DNA from: Burkholderiaceae bacterium
Lineage (GTDB): Bacteria; Pseudomonadota; Gammaproteobacteria; Burkholderiales; Burkholderiaceae_D
Assembly (NCBI GenBank): GCA_031266815.1
Contig: JAISAG010000057.1
Span: 1-43,580 of the forward strand
DNA length: 43,580 nucleotides
Reading direction: 5' to 3'
The translations under genes and the position numbers were made by a program. This document shows positions 35,954 through 43,371 of this stretch, in pieces. Within the stretch, counting starts at the first letter, position 1; each line of letters starts with the position of its first letter. The notes under the pieces are model-generated. The model did not search any database, was not told where the DNA came from, and worked only from the letters and a program-made list of their open reading frames with translations.

Positions 35954-37513
35954 ATGGCTCCCCCTCGCGCCGCTCCTCTCGTGAAGCGGTTGCCCCGGTA
36001 CGGGCGGATTGGGTTGTCGGCGCTGTCTTTTGTGCTGAGTCTGGCGTCTTTCGCCTATTTTGGTGAAAGACTGTCCGGTTGGCTGTCGTTACAGGCGGGG
36101 CCCAACATCGCACACCTCTTCAGTGCGTTCGGGGTGTCTTCGCTCGCCATTCTGGTCGTTATCTTCCTCTTGACCTTTGTATTCGGGCGCTTTTACTGTG
36201 CAGTGCTTTGCCCGCTGGGGATTTTGCAATCCCTGATAGAATTTTTTGTCCCTGCCCGCATCCGCAGAACCCGCCGTCCGGGCAATTACCCGCGGGTGCG
36301 GTACCTCGTTGCGGTATTTGTTTTTGCCATGCTGGTGGGTGGTTCAGCGTTTGCCTTTTCCCTGCTGGATCCCTATTCCCACTTCGGCAGGATAACGACG
36401 GCGCTGTTCAATCCCCTGTTTATCCTGCTGTACAACCTGGCTGTCGGCGAGAACCTGTGGCAGCCAATTACGCAGATGGGGTGGATTCTTGTCGGCGCGC
36501 TCCTGCCTTTTCTGGTTCTGATCGGGCTGGTGTTGTGGAAGGGACGGGTTTTCTGCACGGCTATCTGTCCTGTCGGCGCCCTGCTGGGACTTGCCGCCAA
36601 AAAAGGATGGTTTGTCATGCAGATCAATCAGGGGCGCTGTATTGCTTGCGGCAATTGTGTCCGTTCCTGTTCTGCGGGCTGCATTGATCTGGTACCCGGA
36701 AATCCGCGCGCGCCCAAGCGCGTGGACAATGAACGCTGCCTGCGTTGCATGACCTGTATGGGAGTGTGTCCGCGAGACGCCGTCTTTTTTGGCAGGGCGC
36801 AGGCAATGGGTCGCTCTGGCGCCGCCATGCCTTCTCCGGCGTTGTCCCGCAGAGATTTTCTGCTGGGCGGCGCGGCGGGTGCGCTAACGCTGGGACTGGG
36901 GCGTTTTGCCTACGGACTTGGCGCAACGGAGAGCAAGGAAGCGCTTGCCGCTTCCCTGATTTGCCCGCCTTCGGCGGGTTCTCCCCAACGTTTTCTCTCA
37001 ACCTGTACCAACTGCGATCTCTGTGTTACTGTATGCAGGGGGCATGTGCTGGATCCGGCAACGCTCCGTCATCCCGTGGTGCATCTTCAGTTCGAGCGGG
37101 GTGTGTGCGAATACGAGTGCAAGCGGTGTACGGATGTTTGTCCAACGGGGGCGCTGGGGCGTATCAGCCTGCCGGAGAAGCAGCGTTTGCGGATCGCGAT
37201 GGCGGAGCTGACTCTGGCGATGTGTGTTACCGTCACAGACAAAACGGTTTGCGGCGCTTGCGCCGAGGTTTGTCCGACGGGGGCGCTGTACATGGAAGAA
37301 CACCCCGGTGATGTGAGCACACCGGCGCTGGATGCCGATGCCTGCATCGGTTGTGGCAGTTGCGAGTATGCCTGCCCCGTTCGCCCGGTCAGGGCGATTG
37401 TTGCCAAGCCGGTTGCTATTCAGGTACCGGCGGATGATCCCCGACCGAGGGATCGCACGGCGGGCGGTGGGGCGGATTCGCCATCATCCGGAAAAGAAGA
37501 CTGGCTTTTTTAG
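35954..37513 (+). CDS. NapH/NapG-like polyferredoxin membrane protein with internal twin-arginine segment
   Basis: 519 residues in two parts. Residues 1-280 resemble NapH/CcoG-type proteins: about four or five membrane helices, the paired motifs CAVLCPLG (Cys82, Cys86) and CTAICPVG (Cys201, Cys205), and a two-cluster ferredoxin (Cys229-Cys239 and Cys262-Cys272). Residues 298-322 are [19 protein letters not shown], a twin-arginine motif (Arg299-Arg300) and a hydrophobic helix. Residues 350-480 form a NapG-like ferredoxin with up to four [4Fe-4S] sites (Cys351-361, Cys385-396, Cys424-440, Cys464-474). So one chain appears to fuse an electron-input membrane module with an exported polyferredoxin. 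It would move electrons between quinol or cytoplasm and the periplasm, perhaps to the DUF362 protein. Confidence 0.82.
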   Translation: MAPPRAAPLVKRLPRYGRIGLSALSFVLSLASFAYFGERLSGWLSLQAGPNIAHLFSAFGVSSLAILVVIFLLTFVFGRFYCAVLCPLGILQSLIEFFVPARIRRTRRPGNYPRVRYLVAVFVFAMLVGGSAFAFSLLDPYSHFGRITTALFNPLFILLYNLAVGENLWQPITQMGWILVGALLPFLVLIGLVLWKGRVFCTAICPVGALLGLAAKKGWFVMQINQGRCIACGNCVRSCSAGCIDLVPGNPRAPKRVDNERCLRCMTCMGVCPRDAVFFGRAQAMGRSGAAMPSPALSRRDFLLGGAAGALTLGLGRFAYGLGATESKEALAASLICPPSAGSPQRFLSTCTNCDLCVTVCRGHVLDPATLRHPVVHLQFERGVCEYECKRCTDVCPTGALGRISLPEKQRLRIAMAELTLAMCVTVTDKTVCGACAEVCPTGALYMEEHPGDVSTPALDADACIGCGSCEYACPVRPVRAIVAKPVAIQVPADDPRPRDRTAGGGADSPSSGKEDWLF

Positions 37514-37524
37514 GAGGTCGCGTC

Positions 37525-37788
37525 ATGTCGCTGGGAATGACTGAAATTTTGTTGGTGCTCTTCGTGGTGCTGATTTTGTTCGGCGGGAAGAAAATTCCCG
37601 AGTTGGCAAAAGGACTTGGGCGTGCGCAACGAGAATACAAAAAGGCGCGGGACGAGATTGAGCGCGAATCCAAGGAACTGATGTCCTCGCTGGAAGAACA
37701 CGCCGAAGCTTCCAGCAAAAGCGAGGAGGCCGGGACGAAGAAGAGAAGACCCGCGAGAAGACCGGCAAGAAAGACGCCCGCGGCATAG
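37525..37788 (+). CDS. tatA: Twin-arginine translocase subunit TatA/TatE
   Basis: An 87-residue membrane protein that forms the Tat translocation pore for folded proteins. One N-terminal helix ([20 protein letters not shown]), the hinge [14 protein letters not shown], an amphipathic helix, and a highly charged tail ending in [16 protein letters not shown]. The FGxKKxP pattern fits TatA better than TatB. AGGAGG precedes the ATG. It lies 11 bases after the polyferredoxin gene and just upstream of tatC. No tatB is present here, so this may be a TatAC-only translocase. Confidence 0.93.
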   Translation: MSLGMTEILLVLFVVLILFGGKKIPELAKGLGRAQREYKKARDEIERESKELMSSLEEHAEASSKSEEAGTKKRRPARRPARKTPAA

Positions 37789-37823
37789 TGTCGCGCGGGC
37801 ATTTCGGCCGGAGCGGGGAGGCG

Positions 37824-38699
37824 ATGGTGGCGAAGCCCGATGCGGACACTTTCATCGGACATCTGGAGGCCCTGCGCAGTACGCTGATTCGATGCGCCAT
37901 CGCGGTGGGCGTGCTGCTGGTTCCCGCTTATTTGCTCGCGCCGTATTGCATACAATGGCTTGTTTGGTGGACGTGTCCGCCGGAGGTGGGTCCTCTCAGG
38001 TATTTTTCGCCAATGGAGGTCTTTCTTGTCCAGCTCAAGCTGGCGCTTGTGATGGCCCTGTTGGTTTCTTTTCCTTATTGTATCTGGCAGATATGGCGAT
38101 TTTTGCTGCCCGCACTGTACGAATCGGAGCGCCAGGCACTGGTGTGGTGGGTGCTGGCCTCCAGCGTACTGTTTTTTCTGGGAGGCGCGTTTTGTGTCGC
38201 GTTCATCCTGCCGCTGGTTATGCGGTTTTCATCCGAATTCGCCAATCCCTATCTGACGCCCCTGATCGGGCTGTCGCCCTTTTTGGAATTGGCGGGGACC
38301 ATGATTGTCGTAACGGGGCTGGTGTTCCAGTTTCCCTTGGCGGTCTTGCTGGGCGTTCGCTTTGGGCTGGTCAGTACCGCGTTTCTCCGCGAAAAAAGGC
38401 GCTATGTCATTGTCGCCATCCTGATTATCGCCGGTATCGTGACGCCGCCCGATGTTTTCAGTCAGGTGATGGTCGCCATTCCGGCATGGATATTGTTTGA
38501 GGTAGGTTTATTGTTTGCCATTCGCTACGAAAAGCGGCTGGCGCTGCTTGATGAAGAAGAAGAATCCGCGGCGGCAGCGGATGTGCCGGCAGACGCGATG
38601 CCCGCGTCCGTTCCGGCGGGACAGGATGTGGGGTCAATGGATGACGGCATGCTCGAATTCTACGAGAGGGAAGCCCGCCGGACACACAGGGAGCCATGA
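37824..38699 (+). CDS. tatC: Twin-arginine translocase subunit TatC
   Basis: A 291-residue inner-membrane protein that recognises twin-arginine signals. It starts with FIGHLEALRSTLIRCAIAVG, the conserved cytoplasmic N-terminus (with the usual E-L-R replaced by E-A-L-R), and has six predicted helices. YFSPMEVFLVQLKLALVMAL, PYCIWQIWRFLLPALYESER and the late ITPPD-like VTPPDVFSQV are all typical. The C-terminal 45 residues are an extra acidic tail. ATG 37824 is used; GTG 37827 has a better distance from GGGGAGG, and a GTG at 37788 overlaps the tatA stop. The stop overlaps larB as ATGA. Confidence 0.94.
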   Translation: MVAKPDADTFIGHLEALRSTLIRCAIAVGVLLVPAYLLAPYCIQWLVWWTCPPEVGPLRYFSPMEVFLVQLKLALVMALLVSFPYCIWQIWRFLLPALYESERQALVWWVLASSVLFFLGGAFCVAFILPLVMRFSSEFANPYLTPLIGLSPFLELAGTMIVVTGLVFQFPLAVLLGVRFGLVSTAFLREKRRYVIVAILIIAGIVTPPDVFSQVMVAIPAWILFEVGLLFAIRYEKRLALLDEEEESAAAADVPADAMPASVPAGQDVGSMDDGMLEFYEREARRTHREP

Positions 38700-39454
38700 T
38701 GGATTTGCGTTTATTGCTGCATCAGGTACAGACGGGGGAAGTGACGACAGCGGAAGCGGAAAGGCGGCTGCGCCTGCTCCCTTATGAGGATATTGGTTTT
38801 GCCCGTCTGGACCATCACCGCCCCTTGCGAAAGGGATTTGGCGAGGTGATTTACGCGCCCGGCAAGACAGAAGCGCAGTTGGTGGCAAGTTTTCGCCACT
38901 TCCAGGACGCGGGCAGCAATGTGCTGGCTTCCCGCGTCAGCCCGGCACAGGCGCAGGCGGTGCAGAGCCAGATTGCCCAAACCGTGTACGATCTGGTTTC
39001 CCGCACATTGTGCCTGTGTTTGCACGACATTCCCCAGACGGGAAATGTCGCGGTTTGTACGGGAGGGACTGCGGATATCCCTGTGGCGGAAGAAGCGGCG
39101 AAAGTGGCGGAATATTTTGGTTGCCGGGTGGCACGCTATTATGATGTGGGGATTGCGGGCATTCACCGTCTGTTTTCCAGTCTGGAAGATATCCGGCAGG
39201 CGAACGCGATTGCGGCGGTTGCGGGAATGGAGGGCGCGCTGGGGAGTGTGATTGCCGGTTTGGTCGAAGTGCCCGTGATCGCCATTCCGACCTCCGTGGG
39301 CTATGGCGCGTCCTTCGGCGGCGTTTCCGCGTTGCTGACGGCGTTAAATGCCTGTGCGGAAGGGTTGGCAGTGGTCAACATTGACAACGGGTTTGGCGGC
39401 GGCTATTTGCTGGCGCAGATTAATCGCCTTGTGGAGAAGCGACATGCAGGATGA
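38699..39454 (+). CDS. larB: LarB: nickel-pincer cofactor biosynthesis carboxylase/hydrolase
   Basis: LarB carboxylates the pyridinium ring of nicotinic acid adenine dinucleotide and cleaves the phosphoanhydride, the first step to the nickel-pincer nucleotide (NPN) cofactor. 251 residues. The N-terminal FGEVIYAPGKTEAQL and the C-terminal PurE-like domain, VAVCTGGTADIPVAEEAA, YYDVGIAGIHRL and VAGMEGALGSVIAGLVEVPV, then PTSVGYGASFGGVSALLTAL, are diagnostic. The second of two adjacent ATGs (38699) is better spaced from AGGGAG than the first at 38696. It overlaps the tatC stop and, at its end, the larC start by 11 bases. Confidence 0.94.
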   Translation: MDLRLLLHQVQTGEVTTAEAERRLRLLPYEDIGFARLDHHRPLRKGFGEVIYAPGKTEAQLVASFRHFQDAGSNVLASRVSPAQAQAVQSQIAQTVYDLVSRTLCLCLHDIPQTGNVAVCTGGTADIPVAEEAAKVAEYFGCRVARYYDVGIAGIHRLFSSLEDIRQANAIAAVAGMEGALGSVIAGLVEVPVIAIPTSVGYGASFGGVSALLTALNACAEGLAVVNIDNGFGGGYLLAQINRLVEKRHAG

Positions 39455-40685
39455 GCCGGTGTTATATCTGGAGTGCCGGTCCGGGGTCAGCGGCGATATG
39501 CTGGTTGCCGCCCTGCTGGATTTGGGAGTGGATCGCGCCTTTTTTTCCGCCGCGCTGGAGAGTCTGGGGCTGGAAGACGTTCACTTTTCCCTCTCCCATG
39601 TCAGCAAGCAGGGGATTCGCGCCTGTGATTTTGCCGTCGTGATACCGGATGCGCACACGCACGCCGACCCGCCGGGTCACGCACACCGGGAAACACACGA
39701 TCACCCGGCGCGCAATCTGTCCGACATTAACGCGCTGATTGAGAAATCTGCGTTGACCGACAACGCAAAGCGGTTGGCAAAAAAAATATTTGTCATTCTG
39801 GCGGAAACGGAAGCCAGGATACATAGCAAGGATGTGTACGATATCCACTTTCACGAAGTGGGCGCGGCGGACTCCATCATGGATGTAGCGGGGATTGCTG
39901 TTTGTGTGGACCATCTGGGCGTGGAACGCGTGGCGGTTTCTCCTTTGACGGACGGGTGCGGTCATGTCGTCTGCCAGCACGGTCGCTTGCCGGTTCCCGT
40001 ACCGGCAGTCGCTGACATGGCGGTGCGGTATGGACTGGCGCTGCATATCAGCGATTGTCCGCACGAACTCGTTACGCCGACAGGCATGGCGGCACTGGTT
40101 GCCTTAAAAACAGAATCGGCGCCGCCGACAGGCGCCATCCGCCAAATCGGCTATGGCGCCGGAAAGCGCGATCTGGCGCACCCGAACGTTTTGCGCGCCA
40201 TGATGTTGTCCGCTCCGCAAGTGTCTGCTCAGAGTGACACGGTCTGGGTACTGGAAGCCAATATGGATGACGCGACCGGAGAACAGTTGGGGCTTGCGAT
40301 GGAGTCGCTGTTTCGGGCAGGGGCGCTGGATGTGCATTACACGCCGGTTTTCATGAAAAAAAATCGTCCGGGCTGGCTCCTGCGCATTATCGCGCAGGAA
40401 GCGCTGGTACCCGCGCTGGAAGAAACCGCTTTCCTGGCGACAACGACCATTGGTATCCGGCGATACCGCTGCGAGCGGCGCATTTTGGTGCGGGATATTA
40501 TTTCCGTGTCATTGCCCTATGGTACGGCACGGGTCAAGCGGTGCCGTCTGGATGACCGCTTGTTCTATCACCCGGAATACGAGAGTGTCAAAGCGCTTTC
40601 AGAAAAAACGGGGATGGACTTTGTTGTGTTGATGGATGAAATCAGAAAAAGAGCAGAGGAGGGTAATTATCATGCACATGGCTGA
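39444..40685 (+). CDS. larC: LarC: nickel insertion protein for the nickel-pincer cofactor
   Basis: LarC uses CTP to insert nickel into the pincer nucleotide made by LarB and LarE. 413 residues in one uninterrupted frame; in Lactiplantibacillus plantarum it is made from two frames by programmed frameshifting, which is not needed here. Signatures: LECRSGVSGDMLVAALLDLG at the start, a His-rich loop (DAHTHADPPGHAHRETHDH) likely binding nickel, YDIHFHEVGAADSIMDVAGI, VSPLTDGCGHVVCQHGRLPVP, and VLEANMDDATGEQLGLAMES in the second domain. It starts inside larB and ends inside the nickel transporter gene (14-base overlap). Confidence 0.94.
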   Translation: MQDEPVLYLECRSGVSGDMLVAALLDLGVDRAFFSAALESLGLEDVHFSLSHVSKQGIRACDFAVVIPDAHTHADPPGHAHRETHDHPARNLSDINALIEKSALTDNAKRLAKKIFVILAETEARIHSKDVYDIHFHEVGAADSIMDVAGIAVCVDHLGVERVAVSPLTDGCGHVVCQHGRLPVPVPAVADMAVRYGLALHISDCPHELVTPTGMAALVALKTESAPPTGAIRQIGYGAGKRDLAHPNVLRAMMLSAPQVSAQSDTVWVLEANMDDATGEQLGLAMESLFRAGALDVHYTPVFMKKNRPGWLLRIIAQEALVPALEETAFLATTTIGIRRYRCERRILVRDIISVSLPYGTARVKRCRLDDRLFYHPEYESVKALSEKTGMDFVVLMDEIRKRAEEGNYHAHG

Positions 40686-41655
40686 TACACTGGTTTCCCC
40701 GGTAACCGGGACAGCGATGCTGGCGGTTTCATCCGGGTTGTTGGGATATTCACTGCGAAAGGTGCGCCAGCAGTTTCAGGAGCAGTGGGTTCCCCTGATG
40801 GGCGTGATGGGCGCTTTCGTTTTTGCAGCACAGATGATTAACTTCGTCATTCCTGCCACCGGTTCCAGCGGGCATGTGACCGGCATTATCCTGTTGGCGG
40901 CCCTGCTGGGACCCTACCCGGCTTTTCTGGTGCTGAGTACGGTACTGGTTTTGCAAGCACTGTTTTTTGCGGATGGCGGTTTGCTCGCCATGGGATGCAA
41001 CATATTCAACATGGCGTTCTGGGGGTGCTTTATCGCGTATCCCCTCCTTTTCAAGCCGTTGGTTAACGGGCAGTATTCCCGGGGGAGACTGGTTTTGGGG
41101 AGCGTCCTCGCCTGCATGGTTTCCGCCCAACTGGGCGCGCTGGGCGTGGTACTGGAAACCCTGGCGTCGGGGATAACGGAATTGCCTTTTTCTACCTTCG
41201 CGCTGCTCATGCTGCCCATTCATCTGGCAATCGGGGCGATTGAGGGCGTGTTGACCGCTTGCGTCCTGCTGATTCTCCATCGGGCAGAACCTCGCTTGCT
41301 GGCGGGCGGGGAGCAAAAAATCCCTTCCGCTGCCCTGCTCTCCTTTTTGGGGATTTCCGCCGTTTTCATGGGAGGATTCGTGTCGCTGATTGCCTCATCC
41401 GCACCGGATGGGCTGGAATGGGCTATCAAGAAGACCTCGGGCGCGACCGATATTCCCGCCACCCATGCCTGGCACGACATCAGCGCGGCCTGGCAGAGCA
41501 AAATTGCCGTTTTGCCGGATTACGCTCTGCCGGGCCTGGGAGAGACACTGGGGACCATGCTGTCCGGGGTGTCTGGCGCGTTGTTGACACTCTTTTTGGT
41601 GTTGTTGCTGGGTATGCTCGTCATCAGACGGAAGAAAAATGCGGACATTCCGTAA
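40672..41655 (+). CDS. Nickel ECF-type importer membrane component NikMN (LarMN-like)
   Basis: A 327-residue inner-membrane protein. It starts MHMADTLVSPVTGTAM; the M-H-M/D N-terminus coordinates the metal in CbiM/NikM proteins. Six or seven helices follow (FAAQMINFVIPATGSSGHVT, IFNMAFWGCFIAYPLLF). The last 90 residues are a fused NikN/PDGLE domain (SSAPDGLEWAIKKTSG) plus a final helix. A CbiM-PDGLE fusion normally marks nickel rather than cobalt transport, and the larBC neighbours agree: L. plantarum has larMN-larQ-larO for the same purpose. AGGAGGG precedes the ATG. It overlaps larC and the next gene. Confidence 0.9.
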   Translation: MHMADTLVSPVTGTAMLAVSSGLLGYSLRKVRQQFQEQWVPLMGVMGAFVFAAQMINFVIPATGSSGHVTGIILLAALLGPYPAFLVLSTVLVLQALFFADGGLLAMGCNIFNMAFWGCFIAYPLLFKPLVNGQYSRGRLVLGSVLACMVSAQLGALGVVLETLASGITELPFSTFALLMLPIHLAIGAIEGVLTACVLLILHRAEPRLLAGGEQKIPSAALLSFLGISAVFMGGFVSLIASSAPDGLEWAIKKTSGATDIPATHAWHDISAAWQSKIAVLPDYALPGLGETLGTMLSGVSGALLTLFLVLLLGMLVIRRKKNADIP

Positions 41656-42445
41656 ACTGCACGGTTCACAGGCAGACCTGGGGGTGCTGGAATACTGTGC
41701 CGACAGGGACGGCTTTCTTCAGCGGTGTCCGGCTACCCTCAAGCTGGCGTTTACGCTGTGCTTTATTCTCATGGTCGTTTCCGTTTCGCGGTACGACTGG
41801 CAGACCCTGCTGCCTTTTTTTGCCTATCCGCTGATAGCGCTCCCCCTTGTTGGCATGCCCTGGCGTTTTTTTTTGCAGAGGCTGGTTCTCGTTTTTCCCT
41901 TCATCTTTTTTCTGGGGCTTGCCAATGTGTTGAGCGACCAGACGGTCATTCATTATGGGGCGACCGTCAGTTTGCCCGGCGGGGTTGTTTCCTTTGCCGT
42001 ACTGATTCTGAAAACATTGCTGACGGTGGGTTCTGCCCTGATTTTCATCGCCTGTACACCCATTTATCGTGTGGCGGGTGCCCTGGCGACCTTTCGTGTT
42101 CCCTGCCTTTTCGTCATGCAATTTTTGTTGACATGGCGTTATCTGGGAGTGCTGACACGGGAAGCGGGCAACATGGCGGCGGCTTACCACTTGCGGTGCG
42201 GCGGCTCAACACGCGGTATCCGGCTTCGTCACTGGGCGCCGCTGACGGCACAGTTTTTGATTCGCTGCATGGACCGCGCGCACAAGGTGCATCAGGCGAT
42301 GGTATCCCGCCTGTTTGACGCACGGCATATACGCTACGATGCACCGCCCGCACGATTTGCCGACTGGCTGTTGTGGCTGTTTTTGTGTCTGTTGTGCGTT
42401 TTTTTTCGTTTGCTTCACTGGTTTTGCCAGGTATTGTTGTCATGA
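41639..42445 (+). CDS. ECF transporter transmembrane component NikQ/CbiQ (LarQ-like)
   Basis: A 268-residue inner-membrane T-component of an energy-coupling factor metal importer. Several helices (LKLAFTLCFILMVVSVS, FVFPFIFFLGLANVL-like segment, VVSFAVLILKTLLTVGSALI) are followed by the cytoplasmic coupling region with A-R-G-like motifs (REAGNMAAAYHLRCGGSTRG and RCMDRAHKVHQAMVSRLFDA), which contacts the ATPase. It overlaps the NikMN gene by 17 bases and the ATPase gene by 4 (ATGA). Substrate is inferred from the neighbours as nickel. Confidence 0.88.
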   Translation: MRTFRKLHGSQADLGVLEYCADRDGFLQRCPATLKLAFTLCFILMVVSVSRYDWQTLLPFFAYPLIALPLVGMPWRFFLQRLVLVFPFIFFLGLANVLSDQTVIHYGATVSLPGGVVSFAVLILKTLLTVGSALIFIACTPIYRVAGALATFRVPCLFVMQFLLTWRYLGVLTREAGNMAAAYHLRCGGSTRGIRLRHWAPLTAQFLIRCMDRAHKVHQAMVSRLFDARHIRYDAPPARFADWLLWLFLCLLCVFFRLLHWFCQVLLS

Positions 42446-43140
42446 TTCGCCTGCGGGAAGTGAGTTTGCGCTATCCCGACGGTCACCTGCCCATCCGGGA
42501 CCTGAGTCACCACATCCCCGCCGGGCGGCGCACGGCATTGCTGGGCGCCAATGGTGCGGGCAAGACATCCCTTCTGCTGGCGCTGGTGGGGCTGCTCCCC
42601 TTGCACGAGGGCAGCGCCCGCATTGCGGATATTCCTCTTGAACCCGCGCGGTATCGGGACATTCGCCAAAAAATCGGGCTGGTTTTTCAGAATCCGGACG
42701 ACCAGTTTTTTTCCACAAGCGTAGAGAACGATGTTGTCTTTGGTTTGCACAATCTGGGCTTGTCCGCGGCGGAAATTCAGGCGCGTACGACGCGTATTTT
42801 GCACGTCATGCAGATAGTGCATCTGCGCGAACGCTCTCCCGGCAGGCTCTCCGGCGGTGAAAAACGGAAAGTGGCGCTGGCGGGGGTGCTGGTAATGGAG
42901 CCGGAAATCATTTTGCTGGACGAGCCGACAGCGTATCTTGACCCCCGTTCCCGGCGCGAACTGTGTGACGTATTGCGTGCGTTGCCGCAGACCGTGGTGG
43001 TGGCGACACATGATGTAGCCTTTGCAGAGGCACTCTGTTCGCATGCGATGCTCCTGCGTGATGGATGTCTGGTGCAGGCGGGCGAGATGAAGCAGATTTT
43101 GGAGGAGGAGGAGCAATTACTACAGTGCGGGTTGTGCTGA
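42442..43140 (+). CDS. ECF transporter ATP-binding component NikO/CbiO (LarO-like)
   Basis: A 232-residue ABC ATPase that powers nickel import with the NikMN and NikQ partners. Walker A GANGAGKTS, Q-loop VFQNPDDQFFSTSVENDVVF (typical of CbiO/EcfA), signature RLSGGEKRKVALAG, Walker B EIILLDEPTAYLDP and H-loop VVATHDVAF are all present. The ATG at 42442 overlaps the previous stop. An earlier in-frame start at 42373 lies within nikQ and adds unrelated hydrophobic sequence, so it is rejected. It is the last gene of the operon seen in the window. Confidence 0.93.
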   Translation: MIRLREVSLRYPDGHLPIRDLSHHIPAGRRTALLGANGAGKTSLLLALVGLLPLHEGSARIADIPLEPARYRDIRQKIGLVFQNPDDQFFSTSVENDVVFGLHNLGLSAAEIQARTTRILHVMQIVHLRERSPGRLSGGEKRKVALAGVLVMEPEIILLDEPTAYLDPRSRRELCDVLRALPQTVVVATHDVAFAEALCSHAMLLRDGCLVQAGEMKQILEEEEQLLQCGLC

Positions 43141-43263
43141 AAACGCGGAATGCGGGTGCATGGCGGTGTTACTTCGTCGTTCGCGCGTTCGCCTACCAGC
43201 GGAGGGTTGTCTCACGCGCTCACTTCCTTGCGCCTTGCCCTGCCTCCCGCATTCCGCGTTTTC
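43139..43263. repeat. 18-base inverted repeat after the nik operon
   Basis: GAAAACGCGGAATGCGGG at 43139-43156 and its exact reverse complement at 43246-43263, enclosing 89 bases. The left arm begins inside the stop codon of the ATPase gene. The loop contains the first of two 66-base direct repeats. There is no T-run after the right arm, so a simple terminator is unlikely. Confidence 0.75.
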
Positions 43264-43371
43264 CTGTAAGGGCATCGGGCGAATCGCGGCGTCTCGCTCA
43301 CTTTCTCGCCTAGCAGCGAGGTATGTCTCGGTCGTTCGCTGCGACGACGCCTTGCGCTTCATCCCGCATTC
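43189..43371. repeat. Two diverged 66-base direct repeats
   Basis: Units at 43189-43254 and 43306-43371 are both 66 bases, start TCGCCTAsCAGCG and end CGCCTTGC...TCCCGCATTC; the middle is diverged. Both also contain TGTCTC. They look like copies of a dispersed non-coding repeat family. I found no open frame with family resemblance here. Confidence 0.55.

Noticed and set aside
40672-43140. Cobalt (CbiMQO) importer for vitamin B12 synthesis
   Set aside because: The membrane protein has a fused PDGLE domain typical of nickel NikMN, the neighbours are larB and larC, and no cobalamin genes or B12 riboswitch are seen.
43189-43371. Insertion sequence
   Set aside because: No transposase frame between or beside the repeats and no visible target duplication.
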